Notes: a model not told the origin generated them from the sequence alone. Shown: positions 16,179 to 24,958, numbered from the stretch's first letter. The stretch: DNA of 64,000 bases from Iocasia fonsfrigidae (GCF_017751145.1 NZ_CP046640.1:1530137-1594136); one strand, 5' to 3'. Made by a program: numbers and translations.

Positions 16179-16286
16179 ATCTAACAGCAAGGTTTACGGC
16201 TCCACTATCGTTTCGCCCAAATTCCAGTGCCTAACATAAGAGCTATATAAGGCACTGAAACTTCGTAAACCTGCGGGACGTTATGT
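16179..16286 (+). repeat. attC site (108 bp)
   Basis: Cores ATCTAAC (16179-16185) and GTTATGT (16280-16286). Inner arms AAGGTTTACG and CGTAAACCT pair. The central stem is CCAGTGCCT and AGGCACTG. The left core matches the cassette start GTTAGAT. Confidence 0.9.
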
Positions 16287-16324
16287 GAAATCGTAAGTAT
16301 AATATTTATATTGGAGGTTTATTT

Positions 16325-16972
16325 ATGAATTTATGGAATTCTAAGTTAAGTTGGGCTATTTTAATAATAGCAATTTTAGGAGATTTTATAGTTGCTTATG
16401 TATTGTCGTTCTATTATCCTAAATATAGCCATACTAAACAAGTTATGAGTGTTTTGGGTAGTCCTCAAAGTCCTGTTTCAATAATTTATAATATTTGGTT
16501 AGTAATTTTAGGATTATTATTTATTTATTCTGCTATAAATTTTTATATTGTTTTTTCTTCAGTGTCTAAAAGTTATGCAATGATAGGATTTATTTTACTA
16601 TTGATTTTTGCAATAGGTGCTGGTATTTTATCTGGTATATTTAGTGTAAATGCAAGTAAAGAATTAGAAACTCTTGCTTCTAAAGTTCATGGAATTGGGG
16701 CAGGATTAGGATTTATAGCTTTGACATTTATTCCGTTAATAGTATGTTTTCTTTTGTATAAGAGTAATGATAATACAACTGCAATAATATCACTTATTTT
16801 TTTCTTAATTAGTCTTGTTTTATTTGTTTTATTTGTAGTTTCAGAAAAAGAATCGTATCAAAATACTATAGTGGGTTTAAGTGGACTTTGGCAACGATTA
16901 TTACTGGCAAGTATGTATATGCCATTATTAATCATTGCTATTAAGTATATTATGAAAGATAGTGTTAAATAA
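16325..16972 (+). CDS. DUF998-type membrane protein, copy 2
   Basis: This 215-residue protein is almost identical to copies at 14328 and 58147, including the upstream TTGGAGGTTTATTT and the downstream attC. It carries the same six predicted helices and the YYPKYSHTKQ signature. It matches copy 3 except for Ala versus Val in NDNTTAII. The identity of whole cassettes, attC included, shows recent cassette-level duplication. Confidence 0.85.
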   Translation: MNLWNSKLSWAILIIAILGDFIVAYVLSFYYPKYSHTKQVMSVLGSPQSPVSIIYNIWLVILGLLFIYSAINFYIVFSSVSKSYAMIGFILLLIFAIGAGILSGIFSVNASKELETLASKVHGIGAGLGFIALTFIPLIVCFLLYKSNDNTTAIISLIFFLISLVLFVLFVVSEKESYQNTIVGLSGLWQRLLLASMYMPLLIIAIKYIMKDSVK

Positions 16973-16991
16973 CAAGATAATGAGTGACTTC

Positions 16992-17096
16992 ACATAACAA
17001 AATATTGCCGGTTCCGCTGTCGCTGCACCCAAATTCATGAATTCAAGCCAAGTCTGGCTAGAACTCATGAACTTCGGCAATACGGAGACGTTATAC
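16992..17096 (+). repeat. attC site (105 bp)
   Basis: Cores ACATAAC (16992-16998) and GTTATAC (17090-17096). The body is the same as 14995-15099, only the 3' core differs because it belongs to the next cassette. Confidence 0.9.
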
Positions 17097-17123
17097 ACAA
17101 TAGTGGCAAAGTAAGAGAGATTA

Positions 17124-17522
17124 TTAAGCCCAGTTTTCGAGGGACAAGTTATTAATTCTCTGAAATTCTTTAGTGTTATTTGTAACAAGAATGAGGTTTT
17201 CGGATAGAGCATGTGCTCCAATCATTAAATCATACGCACCTATTATATTACCTTGTCTTTCTAAGTTGGCCCTGATTCTTCCATAATTTTCAGCAGCTTT
17301 ATCAGAGAAAAATAGAATTTCTATAGAAGAAAGAAATCCAGCAAGTGCAAGTCTATTTCTTTCTGTATATTGACTTTTTTCAACACCATATTCCAGTTCA
17401 GCTAAAGTTATAGAAGAAATACATATATCGCCAACATCTAAGGTATGAAATTTATTTATAACTTTCTTAGGTTTTTCTTTTATGATATAAATACATATAT
17501 TCGTATCAAGCATATACTTCAT
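17124..17522 (-). CDS. vapC: VapC-type PIN-domain toxin
   Basis: This 132-residue PIN-domain ribonuclease has the acidic residues Asp6 (MLDTN), Glu42 (TLAELEYG) and Asp98 (GAYDLMIGAHA), plus the terminal VTNNTKEF motif. VapC enzymes cut tRNA or rRNA when freed from VapB. It lies on the minus strand, overlapping the vapB stop by one base, so the pair is translationally coupled. Its reversed orientation means it cannot be read from Pc and needs its own promoter. Confidence 0.92.
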   Translation of the reverse strand: MKYMLDTNICIYIIKEKPKKVINKFHTLDVGDICISSITLAELEYGVEKSQYTERNRLALAGFLSSIEILFFSDKAAENYGRIRANLERQGNIIGAYDLMIGAHALSENLILVTNNTKEFQRINNLSLENWA

Positions 17523-17749
17523 TAGAGATCATCTCTATCTTGAATTTTTGGTTGATTACGTTCATTTAAAAAGTCGTCAGAAAAGTAATTTAAACTAGTT
17601 TCTAGAGAATTCCATTTGCTATCTTTAGGAATTAGGAGAACAATGTCTTCAAACTTTTTTACATAAACATCAGAACCATCAAATCTATATTCTTTTGGAA
17701 GACGAACAGCTTGACTTCTACCGTTTTTGAATAATTTAGCAATATCCAT
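17522..17749 (-). CDS. vapB: VapB-type antitoxin (AbrB/SpoVT fold)
   Basis: This protein of about 75 residues has the swapped-hairpin N-terminus AKLFKNGRSQAVRLPKEYRF and VYVKKFEDIVLLIPK, as in VapB antitoxins, and an acidic C-terminus that would bind VapC. AGGAG upstream is correctly spaced for ATG 17749; GTG 17761 would overlap that site, so ATG is preferred. Autoregulation by VapBC is expected from the family. Confidence 0.9.
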   Translation of the reverse strand: MDIAKLFKNGRSQAVRLPKEYRFDGSDVYVKKFEDIVLLIPKDSKWNSLETSLNYFSDDFLNERNQPKIQDRDDL

Positions 17750-17780
17750 AAAAATAATCACACTCCTAGTATAATATAGT

Positions 17781-17806
17781 CATAGCATAAAGCTATGCGG
17801 TTTTTT
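17781..17806 (+). terminator. Small terminator-like hairpin
   Basis: CATAGC (17781-17786) and GCTATG (17792-17797) followed by GG and six T. It lies between the vapB start and the IS110 region and may stop + strand read-through into the toxin cassette. Confidence 0.45.
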
Positions 17807-17814
17807 ATATCAAA

Positions 17815-18125
17815 GTTGGTTTAAGGATTTTAACCTCCTATCTTCCAACTTGATTACATTGTATTTTTATTCATTTTATCGTGTACAAACGGCTCCTCTA
17901 GACACCAGACTTTTCATAAGGTATATTTATATATTGAATAGGAGTATGAATGGTCACCTCCTAGGGAAAACAGCTACGACTGTTTGATACCTGTAATTAA
18001 GTCAATTAATCCATTCAATAGCTATTTATGATTCGGCTGGTTGGGAGCCTTTGTGCTATACCTGTATCACATGCTAGGCTGTGTAACTATTGTCTGGAAA
18101 TGGATGCCTATTCGAAAGGAGCATA
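17815..18125 (+). ncRNA. Candidate IS110 bridge-RNA region
   Basis: About 300 bp without an ORF precede the IS110 transposase and hold several short inverted pairs (for example CTACGACTG, GGCTGGTTGGGAGCC, TGCTAGGCTGTG). In characterised IS110-group elements the left non-coding end encodes the bridge RNA that pairs with donor and target DNA. The exact RNA ends and loops cannot be set from sequence alone. Confidence 0.45.
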
Positions 18126-18129
18126 TTAA

Positions 18130-19428
18130 ATGTCTTATAAATTTAATCCTTATTTATCTGTTGGTATTGATGTTGGTGCTGACTTCAGCATGATGTCTAT
18201 AGCTTTGCCTAACCAACAGTTATTAGGAAAACCGTTTAAAATTATTCACAATAGATTAGATTCTCTTTCTTCTGCTGTTTCAAGAATAAAAAAAGCAGAA
18301 GAGTTGAATTCATTGAAAGCACGCATCTTTCTTGAATCCACTGGGATCTATCACTTCCCACTCTTCTGCTACCTCAAAGAAGCTGGATTTGATGTTTTTG
18401 TCATCAACCCGCTCATCTCTAATTCTAGCAGAAATTTGAACATTAGGAAAGTGCATAATGATAAGTTTGATTCAAAAAAGGCGGCTCTTTTAGGATTAAA
18501 TCCTAATCTCAAGGTTTCATTGATTCCAACAGACCTGGTTCTTAATCTAAGAAACCTTACCCGTGAATACTTTAATCTTGTGGATAGTCGTTCCGCTTAT
18601 GTCAATAAACTTCTAGGACAACTAAGACAAGCTTTTCCACAGTTTCTTGGAATCTTCTCAAAAGTTACTGGAAAAACTTCTCTGATGATCTTGCAGGAAT
18701 ATACTACACCACAAAACATCTTGTCTGCCAACAAAGAAAAGCTAATTGCTTCTATTGCAAAGATTTCTAGAAAAGGTATTAGTACTGCTACTAAGAAGTA
18801 TGAAAAATTAACTAAGGCTGCTAGAGAAGCCTCTGTATTCGGTCATGCTGTAGACAGTAACTTTTATCTTATTCAACACTATATTGGCTTCATACAAAAG
18901 TATGATGCTGAAATCAACCATTTGCTGGAACAGATGCACCAGTTTGTAGACACCCATGAAGATGAACCCTTTGTAAAACAAATTCATCTTATAGAATCAT
19001 TTAAAGTTGCTGGCTTCCTGAGTGCAGTCACTCTTATGTGTGAGATTGGTGACTTCTCAGCCTTCCAGAAACCTAAGCAGTTGTATGCCTACTTTGGTCT
19101 AGATCCAGAAGTAAAGCAATCTGGTAACTTTAATGGTACGAATGTCAAGATCTCTAAAAGAGGATCTAGGCTAGCACGTAGAACTATATTCACAATGGCA
19201 TTACAATCAATATCTAGAGACCGTAAAGGCAGAGATACTAATCCTGTTTTAAGAAGTTATTATCTCAAGAAATGTCAATCTAAACCCAAAATGGTTGCTC
19301 TGGGAGCTGTTATGCATAAAGTTTGCAACATCATATTTGCAATATTGAGAGATAACAAACCTTTTGAGATTAGAACTCCAGAAGAGCATTGTCTGAAATA
19401 TACCAAGTTTAAACTACAAGCTGCATAA
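18130..19428 (+). CDS. IS110-family transposase (DEDD)
   Basis: This 432-residue protein has the N-terminal RuvC-like DEDD domain (VGIDVGADFSMMSI; IFLESTGIYH; VHNDKFDSKKAALL) and the C-terminal helix-hairpin-helix transposase domain with GFLSAVTLMCEIGDFSAF and NGTNVKISKRGSRLARR, which holds the catalytic serine region. Length and order are normal for the family. ATG 18130 follows AAAGGAG. It is probably functional. Confidence 0.93.
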   Translation: MSYKFNPYLSVGIDVGADFSMMSIALPNQQLLGKPFKIIHNRLDSLSSAVSRIKKAEELNSLKARIFLESTGIYHFPLFCYLKEAGFDVFVINPLISNSSRNLNIRKVHNDKFDSKKAALLGLNPNLKVSLIPTDLVLNLRNLTREYFNLVDSRSAYVNKLLGQLRQAFPQFLGIFSKVTGKTSLMILQEYTTPQNILSANKEKLIASIAKISRKGISTATKKYEKLTKAAREASVFGHAVDSNFYLIQHYIGFIQKYDAEINHLLEQMHQFVDTHEDEPFVKQIHLIESFKVAGFLSAVTLMCEIGDFSAFQKPKQLYAYFGLDPEVKQSGNFNGTNVKISKRGSRLARRTIFTMALQSISRDRKGRDTNPVLRSYYLKKCQSKPKMVALGAVMHKVCNIIFAILRDNKPFEIRTPEEHCLKYTKFKLQAA

Positions 19429-19656
19429 AAATACTCAGAAATATAGTTTTACATTTTTTAACTTTTTCACTAATTGATCAAGTTCTATTTAAAGTTACCT
19501 ATTTTTCTGAAAAAACTTTTTTAATTTTTTTCAATTTAGCTATTGACTTTTCTTAGCTGGACTTAAATTAATAGTATTAGTATATATCATAGTATATACC
19601 ATTATTCATTGTTTTGTCAATAAATTATTGGTTAATTACGGGGGCGCCACTACAGC

Positions 19657-19759
19657 GTATAACATGGGATTTAAGATTCCACTACGTTTCATCCAAATTC
19701 GTTCATCAAGGGCGTCGCCCTAAGATTCACGAACTTCTTAAATCCCTGGTACGTTATAC
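19657..19759 (+). repeat. attC site (103 bp)
   Basis: Cores GTATAAC (19657-19663) and GTTATAC (19753-19759). Inner arms GGGATTTAAG and CTTAAATCCC. The tip AAGGGCGTCGCCCTAAG resembles the insertion point of intron lineage B and is unoccupied. Confidence 0.9.
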
Positions 19760-19795
19760 GCAATACCAGACATAAAAAAAGAAAGAAGTGATATA

Positions 19796-20239
19796 GTGGA
19801 AATAACATTTAAAGAATTATCTATGAATGAAATTGATTTAGTAAAACCATTATGGCAAAAATTAAATGAGCATCATATACAATGTTCAGAATTCAGAGAA
19901 GAGTTTAAACAAAATAATTTTGAAAAGCGCATTAATAAGATAAAAGATAATAAATTAAAAATCATGGCAGGATATAATGATGAAAATAAAATAATTTGTT
20001 ATTCAATAACTTCTATAAGTCCTGACAATGTGGGTGAAGTTGATTCAATTTATGTAGAAGAAAACTATAGAGGTAATGGAATAGGGAAAAAATTGATGGA
20101 ATTATCTTTAAAGTGGTTAGATGAAAATGGAATAGATGACATTTTTATATTTGTTGCAGTTGGCAATGAAAATGCCTTGGACTTCTATAATGAATTTGGT
20201 TTTAAACCAAGAGCATATAAATTAAAAAGACTTTCTTAA
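19796..20239 (+). CDS. GNAT N-acetyltransferase
   Basis: This 147-residue single-domain GNAT has the strand VGEVDSIYVEENYRGNGIG (residues about 80-98), which holds the acetyl-CoA loop RGNGIG, followed by the late motif NENALDFYNEFGFKPR. The substrate is unknown. The start is GTG 19796, about 10 bp after AAGAAGTG; no better ATG exists upstream. Single gene of its cassette. Confidence 0.85.
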   Translation: MEITFKELSMNEIDLVKPLWQKLNEHHIQCSEFREEFKQNNFEKRINKIKDNKLKIMAGYNDENKIICYSITSISPDNVGEVDSIYVEENYRGNGIGKKLMELSLKWLDENGIDDIFIFVAVGNENALDFYNEFGFKPRAYKLKRLS

Positions 20240-20268
20240 AGTTGATTACGTAAGCAGTCTGGTACAGC

Positions 20269-20372
20269 GTATAACATGTGATTTAAGATTCCACTATCGT
20301 TCCATCCAAATTCATTCACCAAGCGCGTCGCGCTAGGGTTCATGAACTTCTTAAATCCCTGGTACGTTATCC
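20269..20372 (+). repeat. attC site (104 bp), intron A1 directly after it
   Basis: Cores GTATAAC (20269-20275) and GTTATCC (20366-20372). Inner arms GATTTAAG and CTTAAATC. The tip AAGCGCGTCGCGCT is a GC-rich hairpin. Intron A1 starts two bases after the core. Confidence 0.88.
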
Positions 20373-20373
20373 G

Positions 20374-22106
20374 GTACGACTGAGCAATGGTATATAGTTT
20401 AGTAGGTGGAAATCCTACCTGATAAGATTAAGCCAAATCATCAGTAGCGAGTCTTGGAGTCAATAAAGTGATTTATTGATTTAAGTGTAGACAGTTAGGT
20501 AATAGGCCTGAAAGTGATTGAGCCTCGAAATCGTACAGTTGGGAAAGGCTGACAGTTTCAGATATCTGGAAAGCAACATTTTATGAGACATTAATGGCTA
20601 GTTTCTTAAAACCTCCCCGGGGTCTAAGAGCCAGGCATGTTATACAATGACTATATGATAACTCAGGAGACCCTGCAATTCTTCTGAAAAGAAGTATAGC
20701 AAACAACTGATAAAAAGGAAGAATGCTGAAGGTTGCAGGGAGTCGGACAGTTTTCATAGTATTGATGAAGCCGGGTAATGCCGGTGGAGAAAAGGAAAAC
20801 TGCACGAAATCGTATTTGTTAAGGACACATTAACCACACACAGGGGTGGATAAATAATGTCAACAAAATTAGCAAAGATAGCAATAAAAGCAAAACAAAA
20901 TCCAAAGACAGTATTCACTTCACTGTATCACTTACTGAATGAGGAATTACTGCTGTTATGTCATCAAGAATTGGAAGCTGGTAAGGCAACAGGTGTAGAT
21001 GAAGTAACTAAAGCAGAATATGAGGAGAACTTAAAAGAGAATATAAGTGCTCTTGTGGAAAAATTAAAAACACACTCATATAGACCCCAGCCAGTAAGAA
21101 GGATATATATACCCAAAGGTAAAGGAAAAGGAAAAGTAAGACCTCTAGGGATACCAGCATATGAAGACAAGCTAGTGCAGCTGGGATTAAAGAAGATACT
21201 GGAGCCGATATATGAAGCCATATTTCTGGACATATCATATGGATTTCGACCAGGACTAAGTTGTCATGACGCCTTAAAGAAGCTAAACATAGTAATAGAA
21301 AAGCAGAAAATCAGCTATGTGGTAGATGCAGATATAAAGGGATTCTTTGACAATGTAAATCATGAATGGTTAATGAAATTTATAGGAGTAAATATAGCAG
21401 ATCCGAATATAAAAAGGCTGATAGTAAGGTTTCTCAAAGCTGGAATAATAGAAGATGGGGAACTCACAGCAACTGAGCAGGGAACACCTCAGGGAGCAAT
21501 AATATCTCCATTACTGGCAAATATATATCTTCATTATGTACTAGACCTATGGTTTATGGGGATAATTGGCAAACATTATCGTATCAACGGTGAAGCTGAG
21601 ATAGTGCGATACGCTGACGATTATGTATGCTGCTTTCAATACAAAAGAGCAGCAGAGATATTCTTTCATGTACTAAAGAAAAGACTAGCAAAATTCGGTT
21701 TAGCACTGGCAGAAGATAAATCCAAGATAGTAGAATTCACAAGATGGATAAAGCTAAGGAGGAATATGTTGACGACCAACGAAATAGTAGATAAGGTTAA
21801 ATCCAAGTTGAGGGGACATTATCAATATTATGGAATAACAGATAATAGTAAGTCTATAGATAATTTTAGACAGGCAATTATCAGAATACTATTTAAATGG
21901 TTGAATAGAAGAAGTCAGAGGAAAAGCTTTATATGGGAGAAATTTAAGAAATATATAATTGATAAACACATACCAAAAGCAAGAATATGTGTAAATATAT
22001 ATGGATAGTTTTGATTTTATGTGAGATGGAGTGAGGAGCCGGATGCCCGAATTGGGCCCGTCCGGATCTGTGAGGGTTCGGCATCGTGAGGTGCCTTCTA
22101 CTCGAC
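20374..22106 (+). mobile_element. Group II intron, lineage A, copy 1 (deleted IEP)
   Basis: 5' end GTACGAC, 3' end CTACTCGAC, domain V around 22036-22070 (GAGCCGGATGCCCG and its complement). Length 1733 bp, 168 bp shorter than copy 2. Joining the exons gives GTTATCCG|AAAT, the normal cassette-start consensus, which fixes the borders. The ribozyme part looks complete. The short IEP without an endonuclease domain and insertion next to a hairpin fit group IIC. It separates the attC core from the TIR gene body. Confidence 0.85.
20857..22008 (+). CDS. ltrA: Group II intron reverse transcriptase/maturase, internally deleted
   Basis: The 383-residue IEP is in frame but 56 residues shorter than copies 2 and 3. 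It keeps RT blocks including VVDADIKGFFDNVNHEW, GTPQGAIISPLLANIYL and the catalytic RYADD. A 162-bp in-frame deletion between similar sequences (AAGATARTAGAATT) removes the block with DFLGFTHY after the palm, plus one GGAAAA unit elsewhere. Thumb/maturase function is therefore probably lost. ATG 20857 follows GGGGTGG. Confidence 0.85.
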   Translation: MSTKLAKIAIKAKQNPKTVFTSLYHLLNEELLLLCHQELEAGKATGVDEVTKAEYEENLKENISALVEKLKTHSYRPQPVRRIYIPKGKGKGKVRPLGIPAYEDKLVQLGLKKILEPIYEAIFLDISYGFRPGLSCHDALKKLNIVIEKQKISYVVDADIKGFFDNVNHEWLMKFIGVNIADPNIKRLIVRFLKAGIIEDGELTATEQGTPQGAIISPLLANIYLHYVLDLWFMGIIGKHYRINGEAEIVRYADDYVCCFQYKRAAEIFFHVLKKRLAKFGLALAEDKSKIVEFTRWIKLRRNMLTTNEIVDKVKSKLRGHYQYYGITDNSKSIDNFRQAIIRILFKWLNRRSQRKSFIWEKFKKYIIDKHIPKARICVNIYG

Positions 22107-22134
22107 AAATCATAATAATTGGGAGGTTTTTTGA

Positions 22135-23505
22135 ATGCAATTAGACCCTATGGGATTTTTAAGCTATACACATTTTGATGATGACCATAATAAAGGAAAG
22201 TTAACAAAGTTCGCTGAGCAACTAAGTGGAGAAGTAAGAGCACAGACTGGAGAGGAATTTATAATATTTCAGGACAGAAAAAGTCTTAATTGGGGCGATA
22301 ATTGGAAAAAACAAATTGAAGATTCATTAAATGAAGTTACATTTTTATTTCCTATAATAACTCCAAGTTATTTTAAAAGTAGTCCTTGTAGAGAGGAGTT
22401 AGAATTATTTATAAATAGAGAAAAAAGACTAAGAAAAAGAAATTTAATTTTTCCTATATATTTTATTGAAACAGAAGAACTCGAAAATAAAGGAAGAACA
22501 AATGATGAGTTAGTTAAAGTAATATCTTCAAGGCAATATGAAGACTGGAGAGCTTATAGATTTGATAATTTCAATACAAAAGAAGTAAATAAACAATTTG
22601 AAAAACTTGCAAGAAGCATTAAGATTAAATTAAAAGACATTAGTACAGCTGATGATAAAAAACTAATTTCTAAGTCATTTGAAAAGAAATCTAATAATAA
22701 TATGAAAAGCAGAAAAATGTCGAGAAATAATATTTCACCATATGATTATATTACTTTGCTTCCAGATGATTTACATATTCAGGAAACTTTGTATGCAAAT
22801 ATTAAAAGTAATGAAAATGATGATCTTTTTATTAAAGGAAGATATAAAAAAAATAATAATAATGGATTATATGTAGCTTTATTAACCTATGATATAGAGA
22901 AGAAGAAATGGAAAAAAGTTTTTGATAAAGATATAGAGCCTTTTACAGCAATTAATAGTTATACCAATAAAATGCTTGATAATAATAACGATGTTCTAAT
23001 AATTACTACTAAGGCAGGTAGTGGTGGATTTCTAAGTTATACTGTTATTGGGTATAAAGAGAATGAGTTCAAAATATTATTGCAAAGGAATAATATTTTT
23101 CAAGGACAGTTGAGAATATTAAATAATCAACTTATTGAAAAGAAAGGTAAACAAGCTATTCTTTTTGAATGGAATGGGACGTATATATTGGGAACACAAT
23201 TAATAACCGAACCTCATATTCCATATTCACTTGATGATAAAAGAATAGCATACTCAATAGACAAAGAAGAAAATGTACTTATTCAGGATACTAATGTTAC
23301 TTTATATAGAGGACAAAAATTATACCTAATTCGTGAAAATACGGGTGTAACTGAAAGAATTTTATATAGAGCTGGAGGAGCTTTAACATATGAAGAAGAG
23401 TATTTTCTGGCATGTAAAATTGGAAATACTCAAATTTCAATTATTCCTTCAGGGTATAATTGGGACAAGTCTATAAATATAGAAGTAGAAGTTATTGATA
23501 GGTAA
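22135..23505 (+). CDS. TIR-domain protein with beta-rich C-terminal domain
   Basis: In this 456-residue protein, residues 1-160 are a bacterial TIR domain: GFLSYTHFDDDHNKGKL, the BB-loop region FQDRKSLNWGDNW, and the NADase-type motif SSPCREELELF with Cys85 and the putative catalytic Glu at 87 or 88. A Lys/Ser/Asn-rich linker (about 175-205) leads to a domain rich in beta strands (about 210-456) with repeated patterns such as DVLIITTKAGSGGFLSY and QAILFEWNGTYILGTQ, which I do not recognise. Bacterial TIR effectors usually degrade NAD+ or make signal nucleotides upon phage sensing; the C-terminal part may be the sensor. ATG 22135 follows GGGAGG. Confidence 0.85.
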   Translation: MQLDPMGFLSYTHFDDDHNKGKLTKFAEQLSGEVRAQTGEEFIIFQDRKSLNWGDNWKKQIEDSLNEVTFLFPIITPSYFKSSPCREELELFINREKRLRKRNLIFPIYFIETEELENKGRTNDELVKVISSRQYEDWRAYRFDNFNTKEVNKQFEKLARSIKIKLKDISTADDKKLISKSFEKKSNNNMKSRKMSRNNISPYDYITLLPDDLHIQETLYANIKSNENDDLFIKGRYKKNNNNGLYVALLTYDIEKKKWKKVFDKDIEPFTAINSYTNKMLDNNNDVLIITTKAGSGGFLSYTVIGYKENEFKILLQRNNIFQGQLRILNNQLIEKKGKQAILFEWNGTYILGTQLITEPHIPYSLDDKRIAYSIDKEENVLIQDTNVTLYRGQKLYLIRENTGVTERILYRAGGALTYEEEYFLACKIGNTQISIIPSGYNWDKSINIEVEVIDR

Positions 23506-23519
23506 GACCTTATGACTTC

Positions 23520-23632
23520 GGATAACACAGTATTGCCAGTTACACTCCTGGCGTCGTTTCACCCAAATCCATCAACCCAAGTTAGGAGCTAACTAAGGGT
23601 TGATGGACTTCGGCAATACATAAACGTTACAC
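23520..23632 (+). repeat. attC site (113 bp)
   Basis: Cores GGATAAC (23520-23526) and GTTACAC (23626-23632). Inner arms TATTGCC and GGCAATA; middle stem CCATCAACCC and GGGTTGATGG. The left core matches the GTTATCC at 20366, across the intron. Confidence 0.9.
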
Positions 23633-23773
23633 GAAATACCTGTGTAGCTAAAAATAATTTATAATACTCATATTTAAGCTTAAATGAACATATTTATAGT
23701 AAATTGAATAATATTGTGGTATAATAAATATAGTCATAAAGATTATAGTGAACATAATAAAGAAAGGGTGACT

Positions 23774-24826
23774 ATGTTTATGATGTCGTTTAAAGATAAA
23801 AAACTTGTTAATGAGAATATACCAATGAATATTGTTAGGTTAATAGGTAAAATAAATGAATATAAAGGAAAACAAGATTTATATATAAATCAAGCACCAC
23901 AAGCATTAGAAAGATTAAAAGATGTAGCAATTATACAAAGTACGAAAGCATCAAACAGTATTGAGGGAATAGTTGTTACAGATAAGCGTCTAAGAGCTAT
24001 TATGAAAGATGATACTAGGCTTCAAGACCGTTCTGAAGGAGAAATTGCTGGTTATAGAGATGTATTAAATACAATACATACTTCTTTTGATGCTATTCCA
24101 ATTAATTCAAATATTATATTACAATTACATAGAGACCTTTATAGGTATATTTCAGCTGAAGGTGGCAAATGGAAAAATCAAGATAATATAATTGGCGAGA
24201 TTTTACCCACTGGGGAAAAATTTGTAAGATTCAGACCAGTATCTGCTTCTGATACACCTAATTATATGATGGGATTATGTGACTACTTAAATAATGAAAT
24301 GAAGGAAGAAAAAATAGAACCATTGATTTTGATAGGAACATTTATTTTAGACTTTTTATGTATTCATCCATTTAATGATGGGAATGGTAGAATTTCAAGA
24401 CTACTGACATTATTATTACTATATAAGTACAATTATATAGTTGGAAGATATATTAGTTTAGAGAAAATAATAGAGGAAAGTAAAGCTAGTTATTATGAAA
24501 CGCTTAATCAATCATCAATAGGCTGGCATAAAGGCAATCATAACCTGTTTATATGGTTAGACTACTTTTTAGGAACTTTATTAGCAGCTTATAAAGAATT
24601 TGAACAAAGAGTAGGATTAATAAAGAGTAGAAGTGGAAACAAGAGCGATAGGGTAGAACAAGCAATAAAGAGTGTATTAGGAACCTTTACAAAAGAAGAT
24701 ATAAGAAATGCATGTCCTGATGTTTCAGAATCTACAATTAATAGGGTTTTTAGCAAATTAAAAGAAGAGGGAATAATTGAAGTTCTGGGAAAAGGAAGAA
24801 ATGCAAAATGGAAAAGATTAAAGTGA
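23774..24826 (+). CDS. Fic-domain protein, copy 1 (class II, self-inhibited)
   Basis: This protein of about 350 residues has the Fic core motif HPFNDGNGR at residues 198-206, the AMP-transfer active site. The N-terminal alpha-inhibitory motif (S/T)xxxE(G/N) is present as SNSIEG (60-65), typical of class II Fic enzymes that are kept inactive by their own helix. The last 60 residues form a winged helix (ISESTINRVFSKLKEE-like). Known members transfer AMP to target proteins; the target is unknown. ATG 23774 is preferred; an upstream extension in frame lacks a binding site. A close paralogue lies at 56283. Confidence 0.88.
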   Translation: MFMMSFKDKKLVNENIPMNIVRLIGKINEYKGKQDLYINQAPQALERLKDVAIIQSTKASNSIEGIVVTDKRLRAIMKDDTRLQDRSEGEIAGYRDVLNTIHTSFDAIPINSNIILQLHRDLYRYISAEGGKWKNQDNIIGEILPTGEKFVRFRPVSASDTPNYMMGLCDYLNNEMKEEKIEPLILIGTFILDFLCIHPFNDGNGRISRLLTLLLLYKYNYIVGRYISLEKIIEESKASYYETLNQSSIGWHKGNHNLFIWLDYFLGTLLAAYKEFEQRVGLIKSRSGNKSDRVEQAIKSVLGTFTKEDIRNACPDVSESTINRVFSKLKEEGIIEVLGKGRNAKWKRLK

Positions 24827-24842
24827 AGACGTCCGGTACTTC

Positions 24843-24958
24843 GTGTAACAAGATATTGCCGATTTCATTCCTAACGTCATTTCATCCAACCAAATTCAGC
24901 AACCTAAGTTAAGAGCTAACTAAGGTTGCTGAACTTCGGCAATACGGTTACGTTAAGT
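24843..24958 (+). repeat. attC site (116 bp)
   Basis: Cores GTGTAAC (24843-24849) and GTTAAGT (24952-24958). Arms TATTGCCG and CGGCAATA; middle stem CAGCAACCT and AGGTTGCTG. The left core matches the start GTTACAC. Confidence 0.9.

Larger units (their letters stand above)
17810..19640 (+). mobile_element. IS110-family element (borders approximate)
   Basis: It consists of a long non-coding left end, a DEDD transposase and an AT-rich right end. IS110 elements lack terminal inverted repeats, so borders are estimates. It sits inside the VapBC cassette: the cassette core GTTATAC (17090) and its partner GTATAAC (19657) bracket both vapBC and the element. Confidence 0.7.

Noticed and set aside
20581-20805. 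Minus-strand ORFs repeated in each intron (such as the 74- and 78-codon frames near 20.6, 31.1, 37.5, 44.2, 47.5 and 51.3 kb)
   Set aside because: They lie over the structured ribozyme RNA or opposite the intron protein, lack ribosome binding sites and are conserved only because the introns are copies.
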